Of a stretch of 64,000 nucleotides of DNA, positions 35,954 to 45,980 are shown piece after piece. The stretch comes from SMWC01 sp964466315. Its GTDB lineage: Bacteria; Pseudomonadota; Gammaproteobacteria; Steroidobacterales; Rariloculaceae. Both the position numbers and the translations under genes were made by a program. The stretch is from contig CAYXNS010000003.1 in NCBI GenBank assembly GCA_964466315.1, positions 1 to 64,000 of the forward strand. The letters are read 5' to 3'. Numbering within the stretch: position 1 is the first letter of the stretch; every line of letters begins with the position of its first letter. A model generated the notes under the pieces. The model made no database searches, had not been told where the DNA came from, and saw nothing but the letters and a program-made list of their open reading frames with translations.

Positions 35954-37069
35954 CTAATCCCCGACGTTGATGTGCTCGTTCGTCAGGTCGTCGCAGTTGT
36001 AGGGATCGAACGGACTATCGGCAATACCGACCGTATCTTCGCCCGTGAACTGGCCCGTCAGGTAGAGTGGATCCTCGGCGACGTACGACCGATGCAGTGT
36101 CATATTCTCCGGGTCGTAGGAGAATTGCTCGACTGTGTGGAGTTCATCGCTGTGTTTTACAATCCCGCCGGGACCCGCGACGATGAAGCCTTCGTCAAAC
36201 CCCACGGTATCCACCACCAGGACGTCGTCCTCCCAGCGACCAATGGAATGCCCCGCTCGTGTCGGCATTATATCTGCAGGGTGTTGCGCCAAAGTCATAT
36301 GGATCATCCGAACGAGATCCATGAAGCCGTACTTCAGCGTGATCGTATTCTCCGTCTGTAGAATCTCGTTGATGTGCCGATCGAACGTCCAATCGTGGAA
36401 GATATTGACGGCCATGCAGTGGAAGCGCGGGTTGTCGGCCACATGAGTCAAGCCCTCGATGGCTGCAAGGCCGGCGGCTGTGGGCTGCACGGACGGTGGG
36501 GCAAATGCCCCCATTCCCATTCCCATTCCCAGCCGTTCGAGTACTACGGCGCGGCTTCCGGTCACAAAGACGTTTCCCGCTATGCCCGGGGGGGGGCCTT
36601 CGCCAGCGGTTCCCCAGGTACCTGCCAGATTGAGCTGTCCATCAGCCAGGCGCAGCGGTCGCTCGACCGGCGCAACGTCGTCCACATCGGCCGGGACGAC
36701 CTGGGCATAGCGATCGAGCGTCGTACCATCCTCGAACGTCACATTCATCATATAGCAGGTCTGTTCGTCTACCCGATCGGGTGAGCCGAAGATCGTGATC
36801 TTGGCTCCTGGGGAAAACACTTCCGACCACCCCGAGCGCCGAAGCAGACTACCCGCACGCATCTCACAACGCCAGGGAATGGCCGCACCATCGTCACCCG
36901 TGACATCAAAATATACGTAGGAGTGCGGGTTGACGAGCGCCAAACGGGTCACCATGCCAGAAACCTCGAACGTCTGGGACGTGTCGAATTGCCCGTTGAT
37001 CCCGTGATGAGCGTTGGCAGTGCCCACCGTCCCGGCGAGTAGTATCAGTAAAACAGGCGACTTCCACAT
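35954..37069 (-). CDS. DUF6152 family exported protein
   Basis: 371 residues with an N-terminal signal peptide (cut near ANA) followed by HHGINGQFD. The segments VNPHSYVYFDVTGDDG and WRCEM are the family signature. A second region contains a GMGMGMG run and the metal-like HSIGRWEDDVLVVDT. Function unknown. A clear GGAGGA ribosome site precedes ATG 37069. Related proteins are at 43656 and 49944. Confidence 0.85.
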   Translation of the reverse strand: MWKSPVLLILLAGTVGTANAHHGINGQFDTSQTFEVSGMVTRLALVNPHSYVYFDVTGDDGAAIPWRCEMRAGSLLRRSGWSEVFSPGAKITIFGSPDRVDEQTCYMMNVTFEDGTTLDRYAQVVPADVDDVAPVERPLRLADGQLNLAGTWGTAGEGPPPGIAGNVFVTGSRAVVLERLGMGMGMGAFAPPSVQPTAAGLAAIEGLTHVADNPRFHCMAVNIFHDWTFDRHINEILQTENTITLKYGFMDLVRMIHMTLAQHPADIMPTRAGHSIGRWEDDVLVVDTVGFDEGFIVAGPGGIVKHSDELHTVEQFSYDPENMTLHRSYVAEDPLYLTGQFTGEDTVGIADSPFDPYNCDDLTNEHINVGD

Positions 37070-37455
37070 GATTCCTCCAAGTACGCTATTCTACGGCCCA
37101 GCGCGTTGAAATAGATCGATAGGCAGATTTTACCAGCTAATAACAGCAGGGACGGTAGAACACTGCTTCACCATAGCATTCTTGAGATTCCATTGCGTTT
37201 CTGTACACATGCGACGCGCGGGCAGTAACCGCGATTTCAGGTCGAACATGGCATACTTGCCGCCGGACAACAGACTCACCCGCACGGACACACACATCAT
37301 GAAGACTCGTTTCTGACTCATCGTCGGATCTCTGGCTCTGTCGTGTCCCGCGACACTCACGGAACCCGTTACCTGGAGCACTTATTTCGTGTCTGATCGC
37401 GGCGATGCCGTCAGACCTATGAATGTAATGTAGAACGCTACGTAGAAGGATAAGG
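37070..37455 (+). pseudogene. Decayed signal-peptide-like remnant in intergenic gap
   Basis: This 386-base gap has no intact gene. From ATG 37299 the frame reads MKTRF, then TGA at 37314, then LIVGSLALSCPATLTEPV and ends at TAG 37431. The hydrophobic stretch looks like a signal peptide with one stop codon and a short tail. I take it as a broken exported-protein start. The TGA is unlikely to be Sec because it lies in a signal peptide. Confidence 0.35.
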
Positions 37456-38445
37456 ATGCCCATGACCCTAAAGAAGGATGCGCGCGCTAAAGGAGCGCCG
37501 AAGCTGGCCCTAGGCATGTTGCTGTCGGCGCTGTTATGGCTGCCGATTGTTCACGGCCAGACGTTCAACGTCACCCTGCTAGGTACGGGCGACCCGGTTC
37601 CGCGACTCGATCGTTTCGGGCCCGCGACCCTCGTTGAGGCCGGTGAGCATAGGATGCTGTTCGATGCCGGCCGCGGTGCTGCCCAACGCCTTGGGCAGCT
37701 CGGCATCGCCCTGGGCGACATCGACGAACTCTTCATCACGCACTTCCACCACGACCATCTAAATGGCCTGACGGATGTCTGGATGACAGGCTGGCTGCCG
37801 CCTTCATTCGGCCGTCGCAGCACGCCGTGGCGTGTCTGGGGACCTACGGGGATGGAAGGCATTCTCGAAGGGCTCCGACAGGCGATGGATCCCAATATTC
37901 AGATCCGGATCATCGACGAACAACTCCCGCCGGCCGGCGCCGAGTTCGAGGTGCAGGAGTTCTCGGAAAATGGCGTCATCTTCGACGAGGACGGAATCGT
38001 CGTGACAGCGTTCGCCGTCGACCACGGCGAGTACATCAAGCCTTCTTACGGTTTTCGCGTCGACTATGCCGGGCGCTCCGTAGTAATCTCCGGAGACACA
38101 AAATTCGACGAGAACCTCATTGAGATCTCCAAAGGCGTAGACGTACTGATCCACGAAGTCGCCGCAGCGAACGAACAGATCCTCGACTTCGACCAACGCA
38201 TGCAGCTCATCCTCGATCACCACACGACGCCCGAAGAGGCCGGGACGGTGTTTGCGCGCGCGGCACCCAAGCTCGCGGTCTACACACACTATGTCCTTTT
38301 GAGCGCACCGAACGTGCCGGAGGTCACCATCGAGCGAGTATTAGAACGCACGAGAACAACCTATTCAGGGCCCTTACAGGCGGGTGACGATCTTATGCGA
38401 TTCGAGATCGGGGACACGGTCGAGGTCGTGCCGTTCAGCCACTGA
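37456..38445 (+). CDS. MBL-fold metal-dependent hydrolase, exported
   Basis: 329 residues with a signal peptide of about 33 residues (ending IVHGQ), then LLGTGDPVPRLDRFG and the metal motif FITHFHHDHLNG (HxHxDH). SGDTKFDENL gives the later metal Asp. Layout resembles RNase Z and arylsulfatase-type MBL hydrolases. The ribosome site AAGGAT precedes ATG 37456; ATG 37462 is also possible. Substrate unknown. Confidence 0.9.
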   Translation: MPMTLKKDARAKGAPKLALGMLLSALLWLPIVHGQTFNVTLLGTGDPVPRLDRFGPATLVEAGEHRMLFDAGRGAAQRLGQLGIALGDIDELFITHFHHDHLNGLTDVWMTGWLPPSFGRRSTPWRVWGPTGMEGILEGLRQAMDPNIQIRIIDEQLPPAGAEFEVQEFSENGVIFDEDGIVVTAFAVDHGEYIKPSYGFRVDYAGRSVVISGDTKFDENLIEISKGVDVLIHEVAAANEQILDFDQRMQLILDHHTTPEEAGTVFARAAPKLAVYTHYVLLSAPNVPEVTIERVLERTRTTYSGPLQAGDDLMRFEIGDTVEVVPFSH

Positions 38446-38501
38446 CATAAGAACGCCGGTACGCGACCAGCATGCCAGCGCTTCCCGTTACCTGACTGCG
38501 G

Positions 38502-40096
38502 TCACCGCGGTGGTCTGTCTACCTCGTTTCTCCAGATCTCCGTGACCTGCCCCATCGGCGTCAGATCCCTGCCCTGAAGACCGGGGTAGTCGGGCTCGTA
38601 GCGCGCGCACTTGAACGTAGAATTCGTCTGCTCGCCAGCATCCTGGGTCATTATCGTGTAGATCCCATAATCGCCATCCGTGCGATCGCCCACTGGATTG
38701 ACATATTCCCATACGACCTCACCGTCCGGCGTGACCTCGAAGAAATGGCCATGCCCGCCGGAGCAGACGAGCGTATTGCCATTGGACAGCCGCTGAGCAC
38801 CCGNNNNNNNNNNNNNNNNNNNNNNNNNNNNNNNNNNNNNNNNNNNNNNNNNNNNNNNNNNNNNNTGGAGATGGTATCGGCCGCGCCCGGAGCCATGCCC
38901 ATGCCCATTCCACCGGTCGGAACGATATACCCGGCATCGACCTCCGAAATGTAGCGGCTATCTTCCATCGGCCCGTCGTAGGGGTTGAACTCGAGGATCG
39001 AGGAGAACGTCTGACTTAAGCGACGCGCACCATTATCGAAGATCAGAAGGTTTCCGGCACCCGGCAGGTCACCGATCTCGGGCCCAATCTCGCGATCGCG
39101 AATCCACTGAATATCGTGAGTGAAATAGACCTGCTGATGACCATTGGTGCTGGCCTGTCCTTCATTGGTGGCGGAGGGACAATCGCCGGAATCGTAGACG
39201 CAGGGATTCCCCCAGCGAAAGATGAAATCGCCTGCGTCACTCGCGGCCAGTTCGATGCTCTCTTCGGGATCGCCGGGCACGAATGTCGCGCCATGATCGA
39301 CGACGTAGGACTCGCTGAACCCCGAATTATTGATAATGACCTGATCGAGCACAGCGTTGTGATCGAAACTGTTGATATGAATCCAGTCGCCGGTCACGCC
39401 GCCACCGAAGTTAGGATCCATCTTCCCTGGGTTGTCAGCGACAACGCCATAGTTTCCTAATTGCGGAGCGACGTCCTGAATCGTGTGATCGCTGATGTTC
39501 CATTCCCAGATGATATTGCCGTCTAGATCGACTTCGACGATGCCGTCCGGATTCGAGGAGATATCTTCACGGCCCTGCGGGTCCACACCGGCCGCCATCG
39601 CTTCCTCGTGAGAAATCTGTGTCGTCGCAGCGTACATTAATGTCTGTTCTTCGAGTTCAGGATTCCAGATCATGCGAAAGTCGTGATGTGGCGAAACCTC
39701 GAGTCGCTCGTCGCCATATTCCCAGATGACTTCACCATCCCAGCCCACGATCTGATATCTCGCGCCGCTCATACCACCTCGATTGGCTTTGTCGACGACA
39801 CCGCGTAACAGCGTCCCGTCCTCGAGCAGGCGGGCGTGCTTCTCGATGGCTTCGGAGCCGGGAATGCTCCAGCCCTCGGGATAGGGCCAGTAGTGCACGA
39901 CTTCACCATGCATGTCGATCAGATAAGTATTCTGGCCGCGAAATGGGCTGAAGATCGTATAGCCCGATGCCGCTTTCGCCGGATCGTACTGAATGAGTTC
40001 AGTCGGGCCCTGAAAAACTTCATAGGCGCGTGCCCCGAACGTGACAACGAATATGAGCACAACCGTGACCACATAAAGAAATCGAGAGATAGACAT
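38502..40096 (-). CDS. Arylsulfotransferase-like protein, interrupted by a scaffold gap
   Basis: Start ATG 40096 gives a signal peptide, then YTIFSPFRGQNTYLIDMHGE and DDTIQ-type patterns typical of ASST and its propeller. DHNAVLDQVIINNSGFSE is conserved around the active His region. The Ns at 38804-38865 break the gene. The correct frame after the gap is not the one continuing from before it: the real end is QRLSNGNTLVCSGGHGHFF... to the stop at 38502. So the N count is not the true gap size. GGMGMGMAPG lies just before the gap. Confidence 0.85.
38804..38865. other. Assembly gap (62 N)
   Basis: A run of 62 N joins two contigs. The flanking parts of the arylsulfotransferase-like gene are in different frames across it, so its length is arbitrary. 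Confidence 1.
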
Positions 40097-40299
40097 GATT
40101 GACCCCTTAACTATTTCGTTCCGGCAGTGATGAAGACTCCCCATGATAGACTGATCATAAGAAGAACCTGGCCGACGCCTCCTCCCGTGATTTTTCTACT
40201 GTGGCTATTGGACCGGATCTAGAGCCTACCATGCCGGAGACGAGCGACGCGACCGATTAACGGTACGCCTGGAGCCGCTCCGTAGAAGAGGAAACGACA

Positions 40300-41949
40300 G
40301 TGATTAAATTATCGACAGGTTCCAGTGTGTCCGCAGCCGCTTTGGTCGTTGGAGTGCTGGCCAGCCTCGGCGCAGTAACCGCCTCCGCTCAAGGCGAGGC
40401 CGATAACTGCGGCAGTCAGCAAAACCTCGCGCTCGTGAACGGGCAGATCTATCAGATGAATGAGGCGAACAACATCGCCTCGTCGGTGTTGATTAAGAAC
40501 GGCTACGTTGCGGCGATCAATCCCGCGCTCGACGACGATGATTGTACCGATACGATCGACCTGCAGGGCCGGGTTGTCATACCGGGCCTGATCGACAATC
40601 ACATCCACTATGTGCGTATCGCGAATCGGCCTGGCTATGACACACGCGCACTCGAGACGACCTTTACGATTGACGCAGCACTCGAGGCGATCACGGCACG
40701 CGCAGCCGGCGTCCCGGCCGGTGCTCTGATTACCACGATCGGCGGAATTCGCCAGACGCAATGGGCCGAGCGTCGCTTCCCGACGCTTGCCGAACTTGAT
40801 GATGCGGCAGCCGACCACGCGGTTTATCTCTCCGAGCGCGGCGCGGGTCCGGGACAGACGAACACAGCCGGACGAGAACTCCTGCGTGGTCTCGGCGTCG
40901 TCGTCGCTGACGACGGCTCGATTACCCGGGGCCCGGAAACCGCAAAGGCCTACGACGTATTGGCAGCCTCATTGACCAACGAGGATCGAAAAAGACAGAT
41001 GCAAAACGTCGCCGCCTATTCTTTATCGGTAGGTATGACGACCGTCATGGACATGTCAGGCACGGTGCCGGGCGTCGGCTTCATCGATCAAACGAACGGC
41101 TACGATTTTCTGCTGGAGATGGTCAGGGAGAACAGTCACAAGGTTCGGACCCGAATCTATTTCCCGGGATTGGATGAGAATGCCGAGCTCACGCAACTCA
41201 TGGGCTATCTCGACAACAAGTGGCCCAACTACGGACCCGACATGGCCAAGATCGTCGGCATTGGTGAGTGGTCGGTTGGTCGCGGACTGTTCAACGAGCA
41301 GCCGCTCAGCGATGCGGCACGGCTTGCGCAGCGCCGGATCGCCGAACGCGGCTGGACCTATCATCAGCACATCCACTCTCCTGCCGAGATCGATGCACAC
41401 TTGGACGTCTGGGATGATCTAAGCAAGGCATTCGATATCGCGGCCATGCGTTGGACGCCCGGGCATCTGAGCGGCATCACACCCGAGCTTGTCGATCGAG
41501 CCGTGTCCATGGGCTTAGGCCTCGGCGTGCACGGCCAGCCTTACCACAGCGGCAGTGCGGCGGGCGGCCCGCCGTGGCGGACAATATTGAACAGCGGAGC
41601 CGTTGCAGTCGGCGCGGGCTCGGATGGTGCGCGGATCAACGTACTCAACCCCTGGTGCATCATCTACTACATGGTTACCGGGATTAACGTCAACGGCGAG
41701 CTTACGAACGCCGGCGAGACCGTGAGCCGATATGAGGCTGTGCGAATGTACTCTTCCGTCGAGCAGGGCTGGTTCACGAAGGAAGACGATACGCTGGGCG
41801 GTATCGATGTCGGCCGTTACGCCGACATCGCGGTCTTGAGCGCCGACGTGTTCGATCCGGCGGCCGTGAGCGACGAGGATATCCGGCACATGACGTCGCT
41901 CATGACGATCGTCGGCGGCGAAATCGTCCACGACGCGGGCGTGCTCTGA
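40300..41949 (+). CDS. Exported YtcJ-type amidohydrolase
   Basis: 549 residues starting at GTG 40300 after GAGGAA. A signal peptide (cut near ASAQG) precedes the amidohydrolase-3 fold: VVIPGLIDNHIHYVRIA (HxH metal motif), HQHIHSPAEIDAHLDV and YADIAVLSADVFDP at the C terminus. It probably hydrolyses amide or related bonds in the periplasm. A remnant of a similar gene is at 45981-46225. Confidence 0.92.
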   Translation: MIKLSTGSSVSAAALVVGVLASLGAVTASAQGEADNCGSQQNLALVNGQIYQMNEANNIASSVLIKNGYVAAINPALDDDDCTDTIDLQGRVVIPGLIDNHIHYVRIANRPGYDTRALETTFTIDAALEAITARAAGVPAGALITTIGGIRQTQWAERRFPTLAELDDAAADHAVYLSERGAGPGQTNTAGRELLRGLGVVVADDGSITRGPETAKAYDVLAASLTNEDRKRQMQNVAAYSLSVGMTTVMDMSGTVPGVGFIDQTNGYDFLLEMVRENSHKVRTRIYFPGLDENAELTQLMGYLDNKWPNYGPDMAKIVGIGEWSVGRGLFNEQPLSDAARLAQRRIAERGWTYHQHIHSPAEIDAHLDVWDDLSKAFDIAAMRWTPGHLSGITPELVDRAVSMGLGLGVHGQPYHSGSAAGGPPWRTILNSGAVAVGAGSDGARINVLNPWCIIYYMVTGINVNGELTNAGETVSRYEAVRMYSSVEQGWFTKEDDTLGGIDVGRYADIAVLSADVFDPAAVSDEDIRHMTSLMTIVGGEIVHDAGVL

Positions 41950-41983
41950 CAATAAAGGGACCCGCCCCCCATTAATTGCATCG

Positions 41984-43564
41984 CTACTGAATCGCGAACT
42001 CGAGTTGGGCACCGGATTCTTCGGCGATGCGCTCCCACTCGCCGATCAGCTCTTCCTTGAGCGCGGCATGTTCTTCGGAGAGGTCAGTCGTCTCGCTGGG
42101 ATCGGAGCGAACATCGTAGAGCTCCCAGTCGGGACCACCGCGAGCCTCTGACAAGCGGAGCAGCTTCCACTCGCCACGATAGAGCGCATCCAGATACCAT
42201 ATCGCTTCGCTGCCCGCGTCGTGCTCGATGGTTCCTTCACTCTCGAGCAGATCGACGAACGAATGGCCGCGCGCCGGAACGATCTCACGACCCTGATACT
42301 CAGTCCCAGGATGCTCCGAACCCGCGAGTTCGAGGAATGTCGGCATCACGTCCATGACGGTCAGGAAACGGTTGTCGACACCTCCACGATTCACGACAGA
42401 CGAGTGACGGATAAACGCCGGTGCACGCAACCCGCCTTCCGACTCCATACCTTTGTGCCACTTGAACGGCGCGGAGTGCACGTCACCCCAGGTATCGACC
42501 GCGACGTATGACGTGGCACGGCCGAGATTTTCGAGACTGTTGTCCACATTATCTCTCTCGCGAATAGATACGTCCGCACCGTTGTCGGATGAGAACATGA
42601 TGAGCGTACTCTCGAACTGACCGGAGTCGTGCAGGTAATCGATAAGCCGACCCACATGATAGTCGAAGTTCTCGACCATCGCCGCGTAGAGCTCCATCTT
42701 GCGTGCTTCCAGGCGCTGCTCGTCCTCGCTCAGGTCATCCCAGTGGCGCGTACGCGTATAGCCTTCCATCGAATAGCCGGGGGGCAGCACGCCCATCTCG
42801 TCGGCACGCTGGATACGCCGCCTCAATAAATCTTCGTAACCGCGATCGTAAACGCCATCGTAGCGGTGCATGTACTCTTCCGGCACCTGCATCGGCCAGT
42901 GCGGTGCCGTCGGCGTATACCACGCGAAGAACGGCACGCCGTCGCCCTCGTTCGCCTGCAGATACTCGATCATCTTGTCCGTATAGACCTCCGTCGAGTA
43001 GAAGTCCTCGGGTAGTACGACGGAAACGCCGTTCTCGGTGTAGCGTCCTTCCCTGTCCGGGCCGACTTTGAAGTGCTCCGCGGCCCCGCCCATGAGCGCG
43101 AACGACGATTCGAAACCGCGCGCGGCCGGATGTCTCCCTTCGCCGCTACCGACGTGCCACTTACCTGACATGTAAGTGTGGTAACCCGCATCGCGCATGA
43201 ACTGCGGCAGCGCAACGACGTTATCGGCCAGACGCCGGCTGCGGCTACTCTGAGCCACGGCGCCGACTTCCGTGTAGGTGCCGCTCATGAGCATCGTACG
43301 CGTCTGCGAACAGGCATGCGCGACGTGGTAGTTCGTCAGGCGGACGCCGCCGAGCGCCAGCGCGTCGAGATTCGGTGTCCGGATCTCACCGCCGAAAGAG
43401 CCGAGATCCGTATAGCCCATGTCGTCGGCCATGATCAGCAGGATATTAGGCCGACTCTCGATAGCCGCCGTTTCATCAACCGCTTCTACAGCCGGGTCAA
43501 CCGCCTGGTCACAGCCAGCGAGAAGCACGGCAACGGATATCGCCGCGAGAATGTTGATACGCAT
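41984..43564 (-). CDS. Sulfatase-family lipoprotein with altered CxPxR motif
   Basis: Start ATG 43564 (526 residues); the open frame to 43651 is not coding here. Lipobox LLAG-Cys18, then NILLIMADDMGYTDLG with the metal Asp47 and Asp48. The formylglycine site reads Cys85-Ser-Gln-Thr-Arg89: the proline of C-x-P-x-R is replaced by Gln. HVGRLIDYL, SSDNGAD and KGMESEGGLRAPAFI fit arylsulfatases. Whether Cys85 can be modified is open. Confidence 0.88.
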   Translation of the reverse strand: MRINILAAISVAVLLAGCDQAVDPAVEAVDETAAIESRPNILLIMADDMGYTDLGSFGGEIRTPNLDALALGGVRLTNYHVAHACSQTRTMLMSGTYTEVGAVAQSSRSRRLADNVVALPQFMRDAGYHTYMSGKWHVGSGEGRHPAARGFESSFALMGGAAEHFKVGPDREGRYTENGVSVVLPEDFYSTEVYTDKMIEYLQANEGDGVPFFAWYTPTAPHWPMQVPEEYMHRYDGVYDRGYEDLLRRRIQRADEMGVLPPGYSMEGYTRTRHWDDLSEDEQRLEARKMELYAAMVENFDYHVGRLIDYLHDSGQFESTLIMFSSDNGADVSIRERDNVDNSLENLGRATSYVAVDTWGDVHSAPFKWHKGMESEGGLRAPAFIRHSSVVNRGGVDNRFLTVMDVMPTFLELAGSEHPGTEYQGREIVPARGHSFVDLLESEGTIEHDAGSEAIWYLDALYRGEWKLLRLSEARGGPDWELYDVRSDPSETTDLSEEHAALKEELIGEWERIAEESGAQLEFAIQ

Positions 43565-43655
43565 TGATGTTTCCCCGTAATAGAAGAGTCTAGTTACCCA
43601 TACCCATACCACCGGCGCCCATACCGGCCGCACCCATGCCGCCCTGCTCATCGTT

Positions 43656-44039
43656 TTACCGGTAACCCTGGGGAGAGAGTATATAGTAGATGCCGTCGTC
43701 GAGGGTCATGGTGCGGGCGCGTATCTCGTCCGCACCGTTGCGCGCCGGTGCACCCGTAACGATAAGCGTGTCACCCGGAAGCAATGTTTCAGGCGTGATG
43801 CCAAGGCGGTTGGCAACGCCGGGGACGGCCGTCGACATGGCATAGTTGATGACGTTACCGTCTTCGTCCGCAACCTCTATGAAAATCTCGATATGCGGAT
43901 TCTTCCAGTCGAACTTCGTGACGACGCCCGTCAGGGTGATGTCAACATCGTAGTCGAACCGCAGCCGGTAGTTGTGGTGTGCCAACGCTGAAAAACTCAC
44001 GAGCATGGCAACGAGTAGGGTTAGTGTTCTCGTACTCAG
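43656..44039 (-). CDS. DUF6152 family exported protein, start and stop irregular
   Basis: The protein has a signal-like stretch STRTLTLLVAMLVSFSALA followed by HHNYRLRFDYD and NPHIEIFIEVADEDG, clear DUF6152 features. No ATG fits the start: CTG 44039 gives a full signal peptide, ATG 44006 gives only 8 residues before the HH. After the TAA at 43656 the frame continues in-frame for 21 codons (43655-43593) as a Gly/Met-rich tail, NDEQGGMGAAGMGAGGMGMG, then stops at TAG 43590. The gene may have lost its start and gained a stop. Confidence 0.6.
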   Translation of the reverse strand: MSTRTLTLLVAMLVSFSALAHHNYRLRFDYDVDITLTGVVTKFDWKNPHIEIFIEVADEDGNVINYAMSTAVPGVANRLGITPETLLPGDTLIVTGAPARNGADEIRARTMTLDDGIYYILSPQGYR

Positions 44040-44133
44040 TGTCTGAAACTTTAGCTCAGGGGGGCAAAAATATAGCACGTGGGTGCCAGCCGAATTCTCT
44101 AGATTCAGGCCACGCACTATACATAACGCACTG

Positions 44134-45915
44134 TTAAGGGATCGGTTGGTCGAGCAGTAACGCGCGAACGTATTGTCCCGGCGGCGATCCGAAAGACAGC
44201 ACCTCATCGTGATACCGCCGTAACGAGAACTCATCACCGAGTTCGGCTTCGGCCTCGTGCCGCAGATCGGCATGTTGCTGATAGCCGACGAAATAGGTCG
44301 ACAGCTGCGCCGATGTCAGTTGTGCCCGCGTCCACTTACCCGCGGCTTCGCGCTCCTCCTGAAACGCACCCTCAATCATCAACGTCAACGCCTCATCACG
44401 CGTCATCTCACCGGCGTGGATCGCCTGATCGATGATCGCATTGACGACCGTGCGCAGATACCACTTGAGATTGATCAGACGCATCAGAGGATCGCTCTCC
44501 AGGTAACCCTCATCGATCATCATGCGTTCCGCATAAACGGCCCAACCCTCGATAAACGTCCCGGATGCCAACACGGCCCGAAGCACGGAAGGATAGCGAT
44601 TCGAGTGCGCGAGCTGCAGATAATGACCCGGCATCGCTTCGTGAATCGTCAGGTCCTCGATAGACAGCAGATTGTACTCGCGCAGGAAAGAGCGATCCTG
44701 TTCTGCCGTCCAGTCAACGGGCAGCGGCGCGACAGCGTAGAAAGTCTTCGCGCCGGCATCCAGCGGCCCCGGCGAATCACAGTAGGCGACATAGACGCCG
44801 CGCTGAAACTCCGGCATCACGACGATCTCTATCGGATCGTCGGGAACGCTCACGAGATCTCGCTCGATGACGAACGCCGTCGTCTGTTCCAGCGCCGCAG
44901 TCGCGACGGCGACGAGCTCGTCCCGGTCCGGTATCTGAAGATAAGCCTCCTCGAGTGCGGCGCGGATGATCGCCTGCATCAAATCATCGGCCGGCCGTTC
45001 CGGCAGGTCCGCGTACGGGTACTTTGCCCCGTAGACCATGCTCGCGACCTCGTACATCGCGTCGCGGACAAGTCCGAACTCCCGCTCGGCCCGCACTCTG
45101 ACTTCCCGTCTCGTCAGCGGTGAGTTCAGCGTGTAGTGAAGTTTCTGCTCATAGAGATCTTCGCCGAGTCGAAACTCTCCCTCGGCGCGCGGCAACAGTT
45201 CGGTCTCGAGCCACATCCCTTGCACTCTTGCCGCTTCGCGGGCGATTCCAATCGCGATTGCAAGGCGTGCCCTGACGCCGGGTTTGAGGTTGGCCATCTC
45301 GGGAACGACCATCGCATCCACGAGCGACATCAGTCCCGCGTGTTGTCGAATCGCGGTCTCGGCATGAATTCTCGGCACACGCAGAGGGTCGAGATTTTCG
45401 CGCATCTGCTCGAAGAAGCGTGGAAGCTGTCTGAGCCTTGCCTCCACACGGAGGAGCCGTTCTTCGAGCGGCGCAAACTCGCGTGCAAGCAACCCATAAA
45501 TCGCGCTGCCAGCGAGATCCGTATAGTCCAGTGGATTCCATGCCCACGACTGAAGTTCGGCAAGCGACCAGAGTCCTGCCTCCAGCTCGTGCCGCAATAG
45601 CTCCGCATCGACCTGATTCGCCCGACTCAACTCGTCGCGGTCGAGCGCCGTTACCTCGGAAAGATAGCGCTCGAAGAGCTCCTTTCTCGCAGCCCTTGTA
45701 GCCGAATCGACCCGATCCAACTGCGCGTCGAAACGATGATCGCCGAGTTGTGTCGCGCTTACAGGCGAGTGCTCCGGCATCTCGTCGATGAATCGCGCGG
45801 CCAACTCCTCGAACTCGGCGTCGGTCACCGGACCCTGAGCGTAAAGGTATGAGGCTGACAACGCCCCCGCTGTCGAAAATAAAACTACTGCACCCCAGTA
45901 TGCGTCGCGATACAT
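44134..45915 (-). CDS. DUF885 family hydrolase, exported
   Basis: 593 residues with a signal peptide (cut near LYAQG). The metal-binding HEAMPGHYLQLAHSNR motif and the later EGWAVYAERMM are the DUF885 signature, related to M32-type carboxypeptidases. Probably a periplasmic metallopeptidase. Upstream is a decayed amidohydrolase gene. Confidence 0.88.
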   Translation of the reverse strand: MYRDAYWGAVVLFSTAGALSASYLYAQGPVTDAEFEELAARFIDEMPEHSPVSATQLGDHRFDAQLDRVDSATRAARKELFERYLSEVTALDRDELSRANQVDAELLRHELEAGLWSLAELQSWAWNPLDYTDLAGSAIYGLLAREFAPLEERLLRVEARLRQLPRFFEQMRENLDPLRVPRIHAETAIRQHAGLMSLVDAMVVPEMANLKPGVRARLAIAIGIAREAARVQGMWLETELLPRAEGEFRLGEDLYEQKLHYTLNSPLTRREVRVRAEREFGLVRDAMYEVASMVYGAKYPYADLPERPADDLMQAIIRAALEEAYLQIPDRDELVAVATAALEQTTAFVIERDLVSVPDDPIEIVVMPEFQRGVYVAYCDSPGPLDAGAKTFYAVAPLPVDWTAEQDRSFLREYNLLSIEDLTIHEAMPGHYLQLAHSNRYPSVLRAVLASGTFIEGWAVYAERMMIDEGYLESDPLMRLINLKWYLRTVVNAIIDQAIHAGEMTRDEALTLMIEGAFQEEREAAGKWTRAQLTSAQLSTYFVGYQQHADLRHEAEAELGDEFSLRRYHDEVLSFGSPPGQYVRALLLDQPIP

Positions 45916-45980
45916 CGATGGTGATCCCGCGTCGTTGCGCTCGAACGCTGGGGCGAACCCCGGCTTCCGAGCATGAAGGT

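Noticed and set aside
36510..36535. Short ATTCCC tandem repeats
   Set aside because: They encode the Met-Gly run of the DUF6152 protein; not a separate repeat element.
37314..37316. Second in-frame TGA as a possible Sec codon
   Set aside because: It lies in codon 6 of a signal-peptide-like remnant with no redox context and no downstream hairpin.
44257..45123. Plus-strand ORF of 288 codons
   Set aside because: Antisense to the DUF885 metallopeptidase, whose HEAMPGH motif is intact.
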